A stretch of 64,000 nucleotides of DNA from NCBI GenBank assembly GCA_947493165.1, contig CANLPY010000002.1, positions 1 to 64,000 of the forward strand, given 5' to 3'. The stretch comes from an uncultured Erythrobacter sp. Lineage in GTDB: Bacteria; Pseudomonadota; Alphaproteobacteria; Sphingomonadales; Sphingomonadaceae. The notes beneath the pieces are model-generated. The model saw only the letters and a program-made list of their open reading frames with translations. It was not told where the DNA came from and did not search any database. Of the stretch, positions 51,950 through 62,200 are shown piece after piece. Position 1 is the first letter of the stretch. Every line of letters begins with the position of its first letter. A program made the translations under genes and the position numbers.

Positions 51950-53466
51950 CACGCAACTTGCTATCTCTTCTTGCAGCAGGCAGCGCTTTCGCGGTCTCCG
52001 CCTGCGCGGCCGGCTCAAGCATTGCCTCAACACCTAAAGACACCTCAACTAACGCAGCAAACACAGCACAAGGCGCCGGCACGCAAGCCTCGCAGGCGAA
52101 AGCCGCCGCGCCGCGCCCCAATGTTCTGCTCATACTCTTCGATGATATGGGTTACGGCCAACTCGGCATCACCGGGCATGAGATCATCAAGACGCCCAAT
52201 ATTGACGCGCTGGCCCGTGAAGGGATGCTGTTTGCTAATGGCTATGCCGGAAGTACGGTATGCTCGCCCTCGCGAATTTCGCTGATGACGGGGCGCGATT
52301 CCTCGCGCTTGCACAGCACAGCGAACACCATTTCGCTGCGTCCAGGTGACCGCACGATGGCGCATTTGCTTAGCGATGCAGGTTACACGACAGCACTGTT
52401 CGGCAAGTTCGGGATCGGCACTACCTTTGGCAAAACCGATCCGATGTCGATGGGCTTCCAGCAATGGAAAGGGCTGCTCCATAATATTCAAGCGCACCGC
52501 CAGTTCCCAATGTTCATGTTCGAGAACAACCAGATGGTGCCAGTGCCCGACAATCGCGCCGGTGCGCGCGACGGCTATGCCCAGCGGCTTTTTACGGACG
52601 ATGCTCTGGAATTTCTTGGTGAGCAAGATGGCAAGCAGCCATTCTTTGCCTTTGTCAGTTACACCTCGCCGCATTCTGAAATGGCCGCTCCGGAGGAATT
52701 CGTCGCGCCCTATCGCGGAAAGTTTCCCGAGACACCGTATAATGGCCTTAAAGGTCCAACGCCGGATAATCAGTTTCCTGATTATTATCCGCTGGCGATA
52801 GATGAGCCCAATGCGGTCCAAGCTGGTATGATCGCTGCGCTTGACTCTTATGTCGGAGAGCTGGTCGCAAAACTAGAAGCGCAAGGCCTTAAAGACGACA
52901 CACTGGTCATCATCACTTCTGACAATGGCCCGCATTCCGAAGGAGGCGGCGATCCGATTGGTATAGCTGCTGCAGGTCCGTTTCGCGGCGGTAAGCGTGA
53001 CCTCACCGAGGGTGGTATCCACATGCCGTTCATTGCGACATGGCCGTCAATGATCAAACCGGGCCGTATTGAGGATGCGCCCGTCATGTTTGCTGACGTC
53101 ATGCCGACTCTAGGTGAGCTTGCTGGTAAGCCGGGCGCGGCGAAAGCGATGGGGGCCAATGGCATCTCGCTAGCACAGCTGATCATGGATGACGGTGTAA
53201 GCCTACCCGAAAGGATGCTTTACTGGGCCTTCTCTCGCCAGTTGGGCGATCCAAACTCCGGCGTCATCGGGGTTACACAACAAGCTGGACGGATCGGCAA
53301 ATGGAAAGCGCTTCGGGTCAATACCGATGCGCCGGTTGAGCTATACAATCTGACGGTTGATCCGGGCGAAGCCAATGATGTTGCGGCACAATATCCAGAT
53401 ATTGCCGCCGACTTTGCAGCGCGGTTTGATGCAGAGATAGAGGAACAGGCTCGCTTCGCGAAATAG
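51946..53466 (+). CDS. S1-family sulfatase (arylsulfatase-like lipoprotein)
   Basis: The 506-residue enzyme has a lipobox (VSACA, Cys20), a flexible Ala/Thr/Gln-rich linker (25-55), metal-binding ILFDDMGYGQ (64-73), the formylglycine motif Cys-Ser-Pro-Ser-Arg at 106-110, and VIITSDNGPHSEGGGDP. The sequence around FRGGKRDLTEGGIHMPFIA is typical of arylsulfatases. It differs clearly from the other sulfatase at 40701, so the two may attack different sulfate positions. Its Cys needs conversion by the FGE at 36789-37871. It is convergent with kduI, 11 bases away. Confidence 0.92.
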   Translation: MTRNLLSLLAAGSAFAVSACAAGSSIASTPKDTSTNAANTAQGAGTQASQAKAAAPRPNVLLILFDDMGYGQLGITGHEIIKTPNIDALAREGMLFANGYAGSTVCSPSRISLMTGRDSSRLHSTANTISLRPGDRTMAHLLSDAGYTTALFGKFGIGTTFGKTDPMSMGFQQWKGLLHNIQAHRQFPMFMFENNQMVPVPDNRAGARDGYAQRLFTDDALEFLGEQDGKQPFFAFVSYTSPHSEMAAPEEFVAPYRGKFPETPYNGLKGPTPDNQFPDYYPLAIDEPNAVQAGMIAALDSYVGELVAKLEAQGLKDDTLVIITSDNGPHSEGGGDPIGIAAAGPFRGGKRDLTEGGIHMPFIATWPSMIKPGRIEDAPVMFADVMPTLGELAGKPGAAKAMGANGISLAQLIMDDGVSLPERMLYWAFSRQLGDPNSGVIGVTQQAGRIGKWKALRVNTDAPVELYNLTVDPGEANDVAAQYPDIAADFAARFDAEIEEQARFAK

Positions 53467-53477
53467 GGCGCGCTAGC

Positions 53478-54311
53478 TCAGGCTAAAGCGGCCTGCGGCA
53501 CATGGTCCATGTCGTCGAATTCCTGATTTTCGCCGCCCATCGACCAGATAAAGCTGTAGGCGCCGCTGCCGACACCGCAATGCATCGACCATGACGGGGA
53601 TAGCGCGGCTTCTTCATTGGACAGTGGCAGCGCCTTTAGCTCGTCTGGGCGACCCATGAAATGGAATACACGCGCATCATCAGCGAGATCAAAATAGAAA
53701 TAAAATTCTGACCGGCGATCATGCGTGTGTGGCGGGAACGTGTTCCAGACACTCCCCTCAGCTAGGCTTGTAAAACCCATTACCAGCTGGCAGCTCTCAA
53801 TGATCCCGGGGCGTAGAGGCTGGAAGATCGTCCGCTCATTGCAGGTTGCCTTTTCGCCTAAGTCGATCCGATTGGCCTCGGCCTGCTTCACTAACTTGCT
53901 GGGATAGGCGGTGTGCGCAGGATAGCTCACCAAATAGTAACGCGCCGGATCGGCCGCATTGTCGCTGGCAAACTGCACTGCGTGATCGCCCCGCCCGATA
54001 TAGAGGCTGTCGAGGCGGTCCAACGCGAAGTTCTGCTCACCCACACGAATGGTGCCCTTCCCGCCAATATTGATCACACCCACTTCGCGCCTCGCGGTGA
54101 ACGCTCCGCCGCCCAGCTCGTCGAAGGAGCTGAATTCGAGCGGCGAGTCGGTAGGCACGGCGCTGCCAACAATACCGCGATCAATATCTGAAAGCGTCAG
54201 CACCAGTTCGCCATCAGCCATCAGGCCGTTCACTACAAAGCTGTCTCTCAGCTCCGCATTAGGCATGGTGCGATACCGTTGCTGATCAGCGGCGAATTTA
54301 CGGTCTAGCAT
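53478..54311 (-). CDS. kduI: 5-dehydro-4-deoxy-D-glucuronate isomerase
   Basis: This 277-residue cupin-fold enzyme has zinc ligands His195, His197, Glu202 and His244 (PPHTHDRRSEFYFYF, SMHCGVG), one residue off the positions I recall for E. coli KduI. It isomerises the 4-deoxy uronate formed from unsaturated uronic acids to a 2,5-diketo acid on the way to 2-keto-3-deoxygluconate. It would handle GH105-released uronate from this locus; alginate-derived uronate goes by the SDR route. It is divergent from rhaM, with GGAG before the ATG at 54311. Confidence 0.95.
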   Translation of the reverse strand: MLDRKFAADQQRYRTMPNAELRDSFVVNGLMADGELVLTLSDIDRGIVGSAVPTDSPLEFSSFDELGGGAFTARREVGVINIGGKGTIRVGEQNFALDRLDSLYIGRGDHAVQFASDNAADPARYYLVSYPAHTAYPSKLVKQAEANRIDLGEKATCNERTIFQPLRPGIIESCQLVMGFTSLAEGSVWNTFPPHTHDRRSEFYFYFDLADDARVFHFMGRPDELKALPLSNEEAALSPSWSMHCGVGSGAYSFIWSMGGENQEFDDMDHVPQAALA

Positions 54312-54418
54312 TGCGAAGAGCTCCGATCACTTTGTCAGATGACTGTTTTTGAATGAAGTTGAGTTTTGATGAGTGTTTATGCAAGGAAGACAGCGAAAAT
54401 GGAAGAGGGAGAATGGCT

Positions 54419-54733
54419 ATGACATCGCACGCATGGGTGCTGGGAATCCGACCCGGTTATGAGGATGAATACAAGAAGCGCCATGACGAGATTTGGCCTG
54501 AAATGACTGAGGCTTTGCGACAATCGGGGATCCGCAATTACCACATCTTCAAGCATGGCCTGACATTATTTGGCTATTTTGAAACCGATGATTTCGAAGC
54601 GACCGCAGCGTACCTTGCTGACAATCCTGTTAATGAACGGTGGGCCGAATTTATGGCCCCAATCATGAAAGTGGATATCGATCCTGCGACACAGTTTCCC
54701 TATTTGCTGCCAAAACAGTTTTCTCACGACTAA
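54419..54733 (+). CDS. rhaM: L-rhamnose mutarotase
   Basis: The 104-residue protein has the family length and N-terminal pattern VLGIRPGYEDEYKKRHDEIW, with Tyr18 and His22 at the positions I recall as catalytic in E. coli RhaM. Later come NYHIFKHGLTLFGYFE and WAEFMAPIM. It interconverts L-rhamnose anomers. GAGGGA upstream suits the ATG at 54419 better than the one at 54413; the frame itself opens at 54353. With GH106 and the sulfatases it indicates rhamnose as a product of this locus. Confidence 0.93.
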   Translation: MTSHAWVLGIRPGYEDEYKKRHDEIWPEMTEALRQSGIRNYHIFKHGLTLFGYFETDDFEATAAYLADNPVNERWAEFMAPIMKVDIDPATQFPYLLPKQFSHD

Positions 54734-54750
54734 GCTGGCGCCTTCAAGCG

Positions 54751-55303
54751 CTACTCGAAAGAGATACGGTCAAGCGCCAACTCCCCTTTCCAGTCTGCGG
54801 GTCCGCCGCGTTTGACCGTAATAATCAGGCTTTCCGTTCGACCAAGCGGGCCGAGCGGAATACGCCAGCGATTTGCGCCTTTTAACCGGTGCTTCACAAT
54901 AGGCGCATCCGCCCCTCTGCGCGAGACAGACAGCTCGAACGAGGCATCGCTCTCACCCACCATATGAAGCACCAGACTGTCCATACCGCCCAGCCCATGA
55001 ATGTTCGGGAAGGTCAGCGTGCCTTCCTGCTGCTTCAAAGCCACATCGAAACCATTTGATGCGCTATCCCTCTGACGTTTGGCGAAGCCATCAGCCGCGA
55101 ATAACTCTTGGGCCTCAATCGGTCCAAGATCAGCTTGGTACTCGGCAACACCCACCAGATCGATGCGGATCATCCACGCCCTGATTAGGAATAATCGGAT
55201 TGCCAGCATGCACCGCAGGGACCAGCAAAGCAGCGGCGCATGCAAAAAGAGGACACAGACCGTTTACCGCAGCAGCCTGGCGAAAGTGCGAAATCCGGTT
55301 CAT
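54751..55303 (-). pseudogene. GH43 glycoside hydrolase remnant with large internal deletion
   Basis: From the ATG at 55303 (GGGAGGG upstream) the frame encodes a signal peptide and then NPIIPNQGVDDPH, the N-terminal signature of exported GH43 enzymes with the catalytic-base Asp region. At about 55165-55175 this frame loses sense. A second frame continues from RIDLVGVAEYQADL to 54751 and looks like the C-terminal CBM6-like end of such proteins (LTFPNIHGLGGMDSLVLHM). The whole catalytic propeller, probably around 300 residues, is missing and the halves are in different frames. The gene follows the PL24-like gene in the same direction. The intact enzyme would have been a xylosidase or arabinosidase type. 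Confidence 0.75.
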
Positions 55304-55325
55304 TTGCGTACAGCCCTCCCCCCCC

Positions 55326-56795
55326 TTATTCAAAGGCGATATCGAAAACCTGCAGCGGCGCCGACATGCCGCGTTCTTTTGGAGCGCGATGCCACAACAA
55401 AGTCGCACGGCCTTCTTCGATCAGCGATAAATCCCAAGTTATAAAACCACCGAGTGGTTCAAACTTGCGCTTTTTATCGATTTCTATGCCCATGCGTTTC
55501 CATTTGCGGAAACTCTGCTGGCGATCAGCATAGTATATTTGCCCCTTATCTCGCCCGACAAAGGCGAAAAGTCGGTCGCCGACCATAGCAAGGGAGGCTG
55601 TATTGCCATCAAAATTGGTCCGACTCTGCGTCCATGCACCGTCTCGCCGACCGAGATAGTGATAGTAATAGCTGTCGCCTCCGGGCCGATCCAGATGACG
55701 CAGAAGAGTATGCATTTCGCCCGTCACCTGATCGACGGTTGAAGTGATCGAAGGGTTGCTCGGCCCCAATCCTTTCGGCACTTCAATCACGGGGCCGCCA
55801 ATATTGTCGATCGAGATCGCCTCGCCTGCGCCTGTATCCGCAATTTGGGATCCATCAGCGCGCAACCATGTGCGACCTTCATCCTTCGACCATGCATAAA
55901 ACAAGCCGTGGTTACAAAAAATCTCACTTCGTGAGCTGGTCGTGTACTCGCACGGTCGCTCGCGAAACACCCAAGATGCGTGGAGCGAGCCGTCAGAGCC
56001 AGCATGCATTGCTTTAGCATCACCCAGATAGGGTCCACGGGTCGTTTCTTTACCGTCAAACGTGCCATACCGGGAAGAGATGTTGCGAACCTCTCCCCAT
56101 TGGCCTGAAGCAGCCTCATAGCGTGCCAGTCGCATCTCTCCGCCATAAGATCCGCCGCTGCGGAAATAGACAATGAGGTTACCGCCGGGGAATTGTGAGA
56201 ACGAGGGATAGGTCACGTTCAGACGTTCATCGGGGTCACGCCCAAGATTCTCGGCATAGCTAAAGACATCATTGTCCCACACGGCCGTTTCGGGTTTTGT
56301 TGCTACATCGGCAGCACTTGCCGCGTAATTCATCGTAGGTCGATTGTGATGATCAAAGGAAATATGGATGCGGCCATCGCCGGAAGACACTGCGATCGTC
56401 TGGCGGTTATGCGCATCATCCGACGTGACCTTATAATCGGTTAGGATCGAATGTTCCCACGCAAAACCGCCCAGCTTACGCCGCGATACCACGACATAAG
56501 ACGCTGCCTCGGAGCGAAGTTTGGTTCGGTCGCGTGCCGAGTAGAAGATCACATATTGGTAGCCGTTATAGGTCACCCCTTGCGCGCCCAGTGGGCCTTC
56601 AAAACGAGTTTTGCCGTTCCTCGCTCGCTCCGTCCCATCGGAAACATGAGATCCAGCGGCCAGTTCATCCCAACCAGTAATGATCGCGCGTTTAGCGTAT
56701 TCTGGGCTTTCGCCGGCATGGGCAGTAGTTCTACCGAGACCTGACGCTCCAAGACAAATCGCAATTGACGCGCAAGCCGCCAGCAGCTTTCTCAT
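55326..56795 (-). CDS. PL24-like ulvan lyase (BNR-4 propeller)
   Basis: This 489-residue exported protein (signal about 1-27) contains DDAHNRQTIA (His129), HISFDHHNRPTMNY (His149/150), NVTYPSF (Tyr196) and VYFRSGGS (Arg212). The His pair lies about 21 apart and Tyr-Arg 16 apart, the layout I recall for the PL24 lyase LOR_107. An Asp-box-like repeat, WSKDEGRTW, supports the propeller fold. It probably cleaves ulvan with a different preference from the two PL25 enzymes. Its ATG lies two bases after the DUF5060 stop, and the GH43 remnant follows, so it is within the operon running in from the right edge. Confidence 0.8.
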   Translation of the reverse strand: MRKLLAACASIAICLGASGLGRTTAHAGESPEYAKRAIITGWDELAAGSHVSDGTERARNGKTRFEGPLGAQGVTYNGYQYVIFYSARDRTKLRSEAASYVVVSRRKLGGFAWEHSILTDYKVTSDDAHNRQTIAVSSGDGRIHISFDHHNRPTMNYAASAADVATKPETAVWDNDVFSYAENLGRDPDERLNVTYPSFSQFPGGNLIVYFRSGGSYGGEMRLARYEAASGQWGEVRNISSRYGTFDGKETTRGPYLGDAKAMHAGSDGSLHASWVFRERPCEYTTSSRSEIFCNHGLFYAWSKDEGRTWLRADGSQIADTGAGEAISIDNIGGPVIEVPKGLGPSNPSITSTVDQVTGEMHTLLRHLDRPGGDSYYYHYLGRRDGAWTQSRTNFDGNTASLAMVGDRLFAFVGRDKGQIYYADRQQSFRKWKRMGIEIDKKRKFEPLGGFITWDLSLIEEGRATLLWHRAPKERGMSAPLQVFDIAFE

Positions 56796-56797
56796 AT

Positions 56798-59263
56798 TCA
56801 GTGCCCTTTCGCCTTGGATTGCTGAGCCTTGATACTGGCCTCATTGGCACGTTTGAGAGCGGCCGGCATATAGGGGCTCCGGGTAAGGTAGAAAGCATCA
56901 AAGACAAAGCCGTCCTCGCGCATTGAGAATTCGACATTATGGGTGCCTGCGCTGGGCACATCCAACCAAAGGCCGCCAGGCACACCGCAATGTTGGTCAC
57001 GGGTACGCTGGCGGCTATCCCAATGCCACCGGCCACGCCCTTCGCAATACTGGACCCGCGCGCCGCTTTCAGGCCAATCGCCGTTCAAACCGGCATGAAT
57101 ACCATTGTCTTCAGTGCCAAGCGCATGCACTCGTACCCACAAATACCACCGACCGGCCGATGGAAAATCAACATTGTAGGAGACAATTGCCATCTTCCCC
57201 GGTTGACCGCTGAAGTTCTCACCTCGAACCAATTCGTCATCGTGCGTTTTGCGTGTGTCAGGCACCAAAGCGATGTAATCATCCGTGCCAATGCGTTCCC
57301 ATCCGTCTGGGCAATCATCAGAGCGGCACCAACTGCGGACTTCGTTGGCGCGTTGGGAAAAAAAGTCCTCTGCCTCAACCAGTATTCCAGTGTCGAGCCG
57401 CTCGACGACTGCAACCCACTTGCCACTGCCCCCCTCTGGCGGAATTCCCATTTTGGTCCGGCGACGCTGATTGGTCACTTGGGCGATAGATCCAGTTTGC
57501 AAATCACCGCCGTTGACCCGGTCAAACCAGCGCACTGAAAACTGCCCTTCGATGCCACCTGTTTCCATGATCAACTCTGCTTCTTCACCGGGGACGATGA
57601 CATAGAACTCTCCCGGATGAGCAAAGACAAAGTCCTCCCGTGCCCGCGTCAAGTGGTCAGCAGCCTTCATGCTGGCCGCGCGATCGCCGACATGCTGGCG
57701 AAAGAAATCAAGGGCAATGCGGCCCTCTCGCCAAAGTCGTGCCCGAGTGCGGTGATCTTGACAGTCAAGATCGCTGCACCCCGTCTTGTAACCATAATAG
57801 GCCTCTACCCCATTGGCCCCTGCAGTTAGAGCATTCCACAGGCCAGAACGCAGAAACAGATCGGGATCAAGGCTTAGCTCGCGCTCGCTCGGCAACTGCG
57901 CATTGGGATAGTCAGGATCAACGCCAGCCCCGCCATCGGCACGGCCCGGCTCGTCATAGGCCATGACCAGCGGTTTGCCCGCCAGCTTGGCTTCGTTGAT
58001 CCAGTTTATTACATCGAAACGCAGATCGGAAATATCATCCTGACGCCCCTGCAGACTAAGGCCATTCAGCGGTGTATCTGGCCCCAGAAACGCGCGGTAA
58101 CGTTGCTTTTGGTCGGGGTAGGAATGAAGCACGAGTGGATGGTCATACGGATCAAGTGCGCCGAGATAGGTTGCGATGTGGCGAACATCACCGGGATGTT
58201 GGACATTTTCCTCACCCAAATTCCAGGTCAGCGCCAGAAAATGGCCAAACCGGGCAACCATTTCGCGCATGTAAAGCTTCCGCGTCCGGCCCAACGCGCC
58301 ATCATCCATGAAGCTGTCATTCTCGGTCTCTTGCAACTTGAAATGCAAGTGCAGCCCGCGCATGTCTGCGTATGAAAGAGCACGCTGCCACTGATCCAGC
58401 TTTGAAAGGTCAAAACGATCTTGGACAAGTCCCGCATCCCACTGCTCACGAGGTTTCATTTTTTCGTATTGCGTAACGGGTACAGCAAGCAAATGCGGGA
58501 AGACATTGCGATCATCACCGCCTGCATTCCATAGCAGCATAGACACTGAATTCGCGCCAGCATCAGCAAGATAATCAAACATGCCGAGCAAACCTGCGCC
58601 CGATCGGTCGCTTCCCCAGAGCTCAGATATTCCATCAGATTTCAGATCGTCGGTATGGGCCAGCCAGCTTTTTCGGAAGTCCTTGAAATTGGGCGTGGCG
58701 TCAAAACCCGAATATGCCAGCATATTTTCCGGTGCATCAGGCCCGAATTTGAAGAACACACTGCTATCGCCAGAATAGCGATAGTAGCTCTCGCCCGTGT
58801 AGCGCAGCAGTCCGCGCGCCCGCACCGGATCGCTTGATTGGCCGGACACCATGAAAGTGCCAGTTGTACCATTACCTTCCAGCCCTTGCCCCGGTGATGG
58901 TGAAACCGCCATGTCCGGCCCTGACCGGAATTCAACCTCCCAATCAAAATTCCCTTCTAATGGCGGGACAAAATGCGCTCGCCAGATATTGCCGGATGTA
59001 CAACCATTATCAGCCGCCTTGCCGCATCCGTCAAAGTAGCCGGGTATGGTCCAAGTTGTCTCACCGTGAGATACAATCCAATCTAGCCGAACATCAGCGA
59101 ACGGATTGCTGCCCGTCCGCTCATCCATTTCCGGTCCTTCAACAGTTAAGGTGACCGTTTCAAAGCGCGCGCCTGCTCCATCAACCGTCTGCGCCAGCGC
59201 CGTTTGCGCAAAGGACAAAAACAGCGCCGCAAATGGAATCGCGCAAGCCCGCAATAAACGCAT
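56798..59263 (-). CDS. DUF5060-domain putative glycoside hydrolase
   Basis: The 821-residue exported protein (signal about 1-24) starts with a DUF5060 beta-sandwich (RLDWIVSHGETTWTIPGYFDG, about 45-140). A TIM-barrel-like middle follows (YYRYSGDSSVFFKFG, LTWNLGEENVQHPG, LVMAYDEPGRADGG), and a long C-terminal part has WERIGTDDY and an all-beta carbohydrate-binding-like domain (FPSAGRWYLWVRVHA). Glu in NLGEEN and Asp/Glu in YDEPG are candidate catalytic acids. Family members occur in loci for uronic and sulfated glycans, but I know of no specificity to assign. Coupled to GH106: the ATG at 59263 lies one base after its stop; a longer start at 59299 would overlap. Confidence 0.72.
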   Translation of the reverse strand: MRLLRACAIPFAALFLSFAQTALAQTVDGAGARFETVTLTVEGPEMDERTGSNPFADVRLDWIVSHGETTWTIPGYFDGCGKAADNGCTSGNIWRAHFVPPLEGNFDWEVEFRSGPDMAVSPSPGQGLEGNGTTGTFMVSGQSSDPVRARGLLRYTGESYYRYSGDSSVFFKFGPDAPENMLAYSGFDATPNFKDFRKSWLAHTDDLKSDGISELWGSDRSGAGLLGMFDYLADAGANSVSMLLWNAGGDDRNVFPHLLAVPVTQYEKMKPREQWDAGLVQDRFDLSKLDQWQRALSYADMRGLHLHFKLQETENDSFMDDGALGRTRKLYMREMVARFGHFLALTWNLGEENVQHPGDVRHIATYLGALDPYDHPLVLHSYPDQKQRYRAFLGPDTPLNGLSLQGRQDDISDLRFDVINWINEAKLAGKPLVMAYDEPGRADGGAGVDPDYPNAQLPSERELSLDPDLFLRSGLWNALTAGANGVEAYYGYKTGCSDLDCQDHRTRARLWREGRIALDFFRQHVGDRAASMKAADHLTRAREDFVFAHPGEFYVIVPGEEAELIMETGGIEGQFSVRWFDRVNGGDLQTGSIAQVTNQRRRTKMGIPPEGGSGKWVAVVERLDTGILVEAEDFFSQRANEVRSWCRSDDCPDGWERIGTDDYIALVPDTRKTHDDELVRGENFSGQPGKMAIVSYNVDFPSAGRWYLWVRVHALGTEDNGIHAGLNGDWPESGARVQYCEGRGRWHWDSRQRTRDQHCGVPGGLWLDVPSAGTHNVEFSMREDGFVFDAFYLTRSPYMPAALKRANEASIKAQQSKAKGH

Positions 59264-59264
59264 A

Positions 59265-62200
59265 TCAATTACCACTCCGCACGATGGTAACCGGTCCAAT
59301 TAGACCCGAAGGGATCAGCGGATCATCCGCATTCTGGAAGTAGTGTGTCGCCCATGTGCGCCTAGGACCATCTGGTGGCAATTGATTGGCGGAATACCAT
59401 TCCACCATATCACGTTCCGGTACGTTTCCTTCAGGCTGGTATCCGCTGGTGTCGGGAAACGCCGCGTCACCAATCAAGCGGTTAATCCAGTGGTTTGCCA
59501 CCTCAATCTCGATCGTGTTTTCGCCTGCTCGCAACGCTCGGCTAATGTCGATCTGGTAAGGTGCGGTCCAGACAGTGCCGAGTTCGCGCCCGTTGATGGT
59601 GACACTGGCAACGCTCTCGACCGTGCCCAATTCTAGGATTATCGCCTTGGCTCCCACGGTATAATCAGAGCTAAGGTTCACCTTATTACGATACGTCGCC
59701 TTACCGGAGAAATGCTGTATTTCAGTATTATCGCTTTGGCTCCAGTCGAAAAGCGACGAACTTGAGACCTTGCCCGCGTTTCCATATTCACGACTGAAGG
59801 TGATCGACCAGCCGTCAGTCAACTTAGCTACGACATCGCTGTGCACCTCAGTGCTGTCCACATCACGCGGTGCAAATGCCAGCGTCTCATCGAACACGAG
59901 AAAGCGCGATTCATACGCAGCTAGTGACAGATCGATTTGCGAACAGCCATCAGCATTTTTTGTCTCTGGCAACCTCCCAGCCAAAGGTGAGATCGCTCCA
60001 GTCACCGGATGCCAGGCTTCACCGGCCTTCCCGCCAACCCGCAGGCATAAATTGAATTCTCGCGCTTTGTCGGCGTCATTCATAACAAACAGAATGTCGC
60101 GCTCGCCGACACGCCGATGTGTGAAGCCAGGTAGCGGACCATCGCTCGAAACTCGGGGGAGGAGTCCAGCCTGCTCGAATACATCATTCGGGTCATCGCC
60201 CAAATGCTGCATGGCAACGGGTACACCGGCAGCCTTGGCCTTTTGCAATCGCGCAAGTTCATCCGCTCTTGGAGGATTGTCATGCGGCCACCAAAGCATC
60301 TGATACCGAGCGCCATTGGGCAGCACGAAGCGACCTTCTTCAAATTTGCTGCGCGCCAGCAAAGTTGGAGTATCGACGCAATCAAACTCAACACCGCGGG
60401 GAAGCACGTCGATCATTGCTGGCTTGTCTGGGCATTCAACGGGGCTATCCGATCCTACCACCATAGCAATATCTGCAACGCCGTGCCCCTGCCGCAGCAT
60501 ATGTTGACCCCGCGCCATGTAAGTGAACCACGCCGTGCCACCCTTATCCCACCATGGCTGAGTCCGATCGAAGTGAGAGCCCCACCGGTTCATGGTCATG
60601 CCGGGCATAACATGCGTATTGGCCTGATGGGCAAAGCGGTGAAAGAAGAATTGGTTGACGCCTGCAACCCAAGCACGATCCCCCCATTTCTTACCAAACG
60701 CGGGATCAAATTCCCAATTGTCGGTCCACACAGCAGTAAACGCCTCAGCGGCCGCGACTGGCTTGTTGTACATGCGTGCCGCGGAGACCGCTCCGTTTAG
60801 ATTGGACAAATCGGTTCGGCGGACCCAGAACTCGCCAGCTGGAATAGATGCGATCGCACCCACGCTCACTTCATCAAGCGGGCCATTGCCATAGGGCTGG
60901 ATCAAGCTTTCCAGTCCATCCCTTTCCATCAAGCGAGCAAACTCACCGTAATAGTTTTGATTGATCAAACTTGCGTTGAAGTGGCGAATTCGGCCGAACA
61001 TCGCGCTTGTTTCAGGCCCGCTTGAGACAACCCGCCCGCCAAAGATAGGTAACCATGGTATCAGATCGACGCCGTCATGCGCACGGGCAAATAGTTCCTC
61101 ATACCCGCCAGTCCAATTCTGACCGCCAACTTCGTAGCTGTCGATCATAACTCCGGTGAGCGCAGTCGGTGCACGTTGACGGGTGCGCTCGATAATTGGC
61201 GCCAGCAGTGTATCGTAATGTGTGCGGAAACTCGCTGCATCAAACTTGTCGACTTCCAATCCGCTTCCTTCTGGCGACGGATTTACATTGCGTGCGCCAG
61301 TAGAAGTGTAGCCGAAACGCATTACAGTCCATTGACCAGCAGGAAGATCTGCTCTGATTTCTCCGTTTGCAGCCATCTTGCCGGTCAGATTAATCACGGT
61401 ATCAAGCGCGATCACAGCACTCGCATCAAAGCCGCGTGGCCGAGGCACGTCCTGTCCAAATTTATAACCGAGCGTACTATGCGCCGCCGGGTTATCGAGC
61501 CGTGAACCTTGCGACAACTCGACTTCGCCAAACGCGAAGCTGCGGTCAGCTAGCAAGCGGAAGTGCTTGCCCGTTACCGCAGCAAAAGCAGTATCGATTT
61601 CCCACTCATTCTTGAGGATCCGAGTTTTAGGAAACGCGAAAAGTGAGCGAAAATTTTCTCCGTCATCTGAGATCTGCAAGGTAATCTGCAAATCTCGTAC
61701 AGGCACGTTGGCAAGCCGTAGATGACGTACAGAAACCGGCTCTTGATAGCTAAATTGTAACCAGCCAGTCTGTCCTTCTGGAACGGTCAATTCTTGCGTT
61801 GTGTTAGGATCACCGTCTGTCACACGCGCAAAATTGACTACCGCATCGGAGCTACTAATTCGCGGCTCTCGTTCACTATCCGCAATTTCTCCTGACAGAG
61901 CAGGATATGCGATCGTTGCTATGTCGCGATAATACCCTTCGTTGGTCATCGGCTGTTGCAAAGTAAGCTGCTGTGCACCGCCCGAAACCAGTTGCTCTGT
62001 CCAAACGAGCCGTTTCATAGATTGATCGGGGCTAATCCATGGCCCTCCCGTCGAGGACCAGCCATCGGCGTTGTGAAAAGAGAATTTCAAACCCAACCGC
62101 TCACACTCTGCGGCCACATGCTCAATCAACTCAAGATGCTCAGGTGAATTGAATTTCACTGGCCCGTGCGAAATACCTTGAGTGACGTGGAACAAAACAA

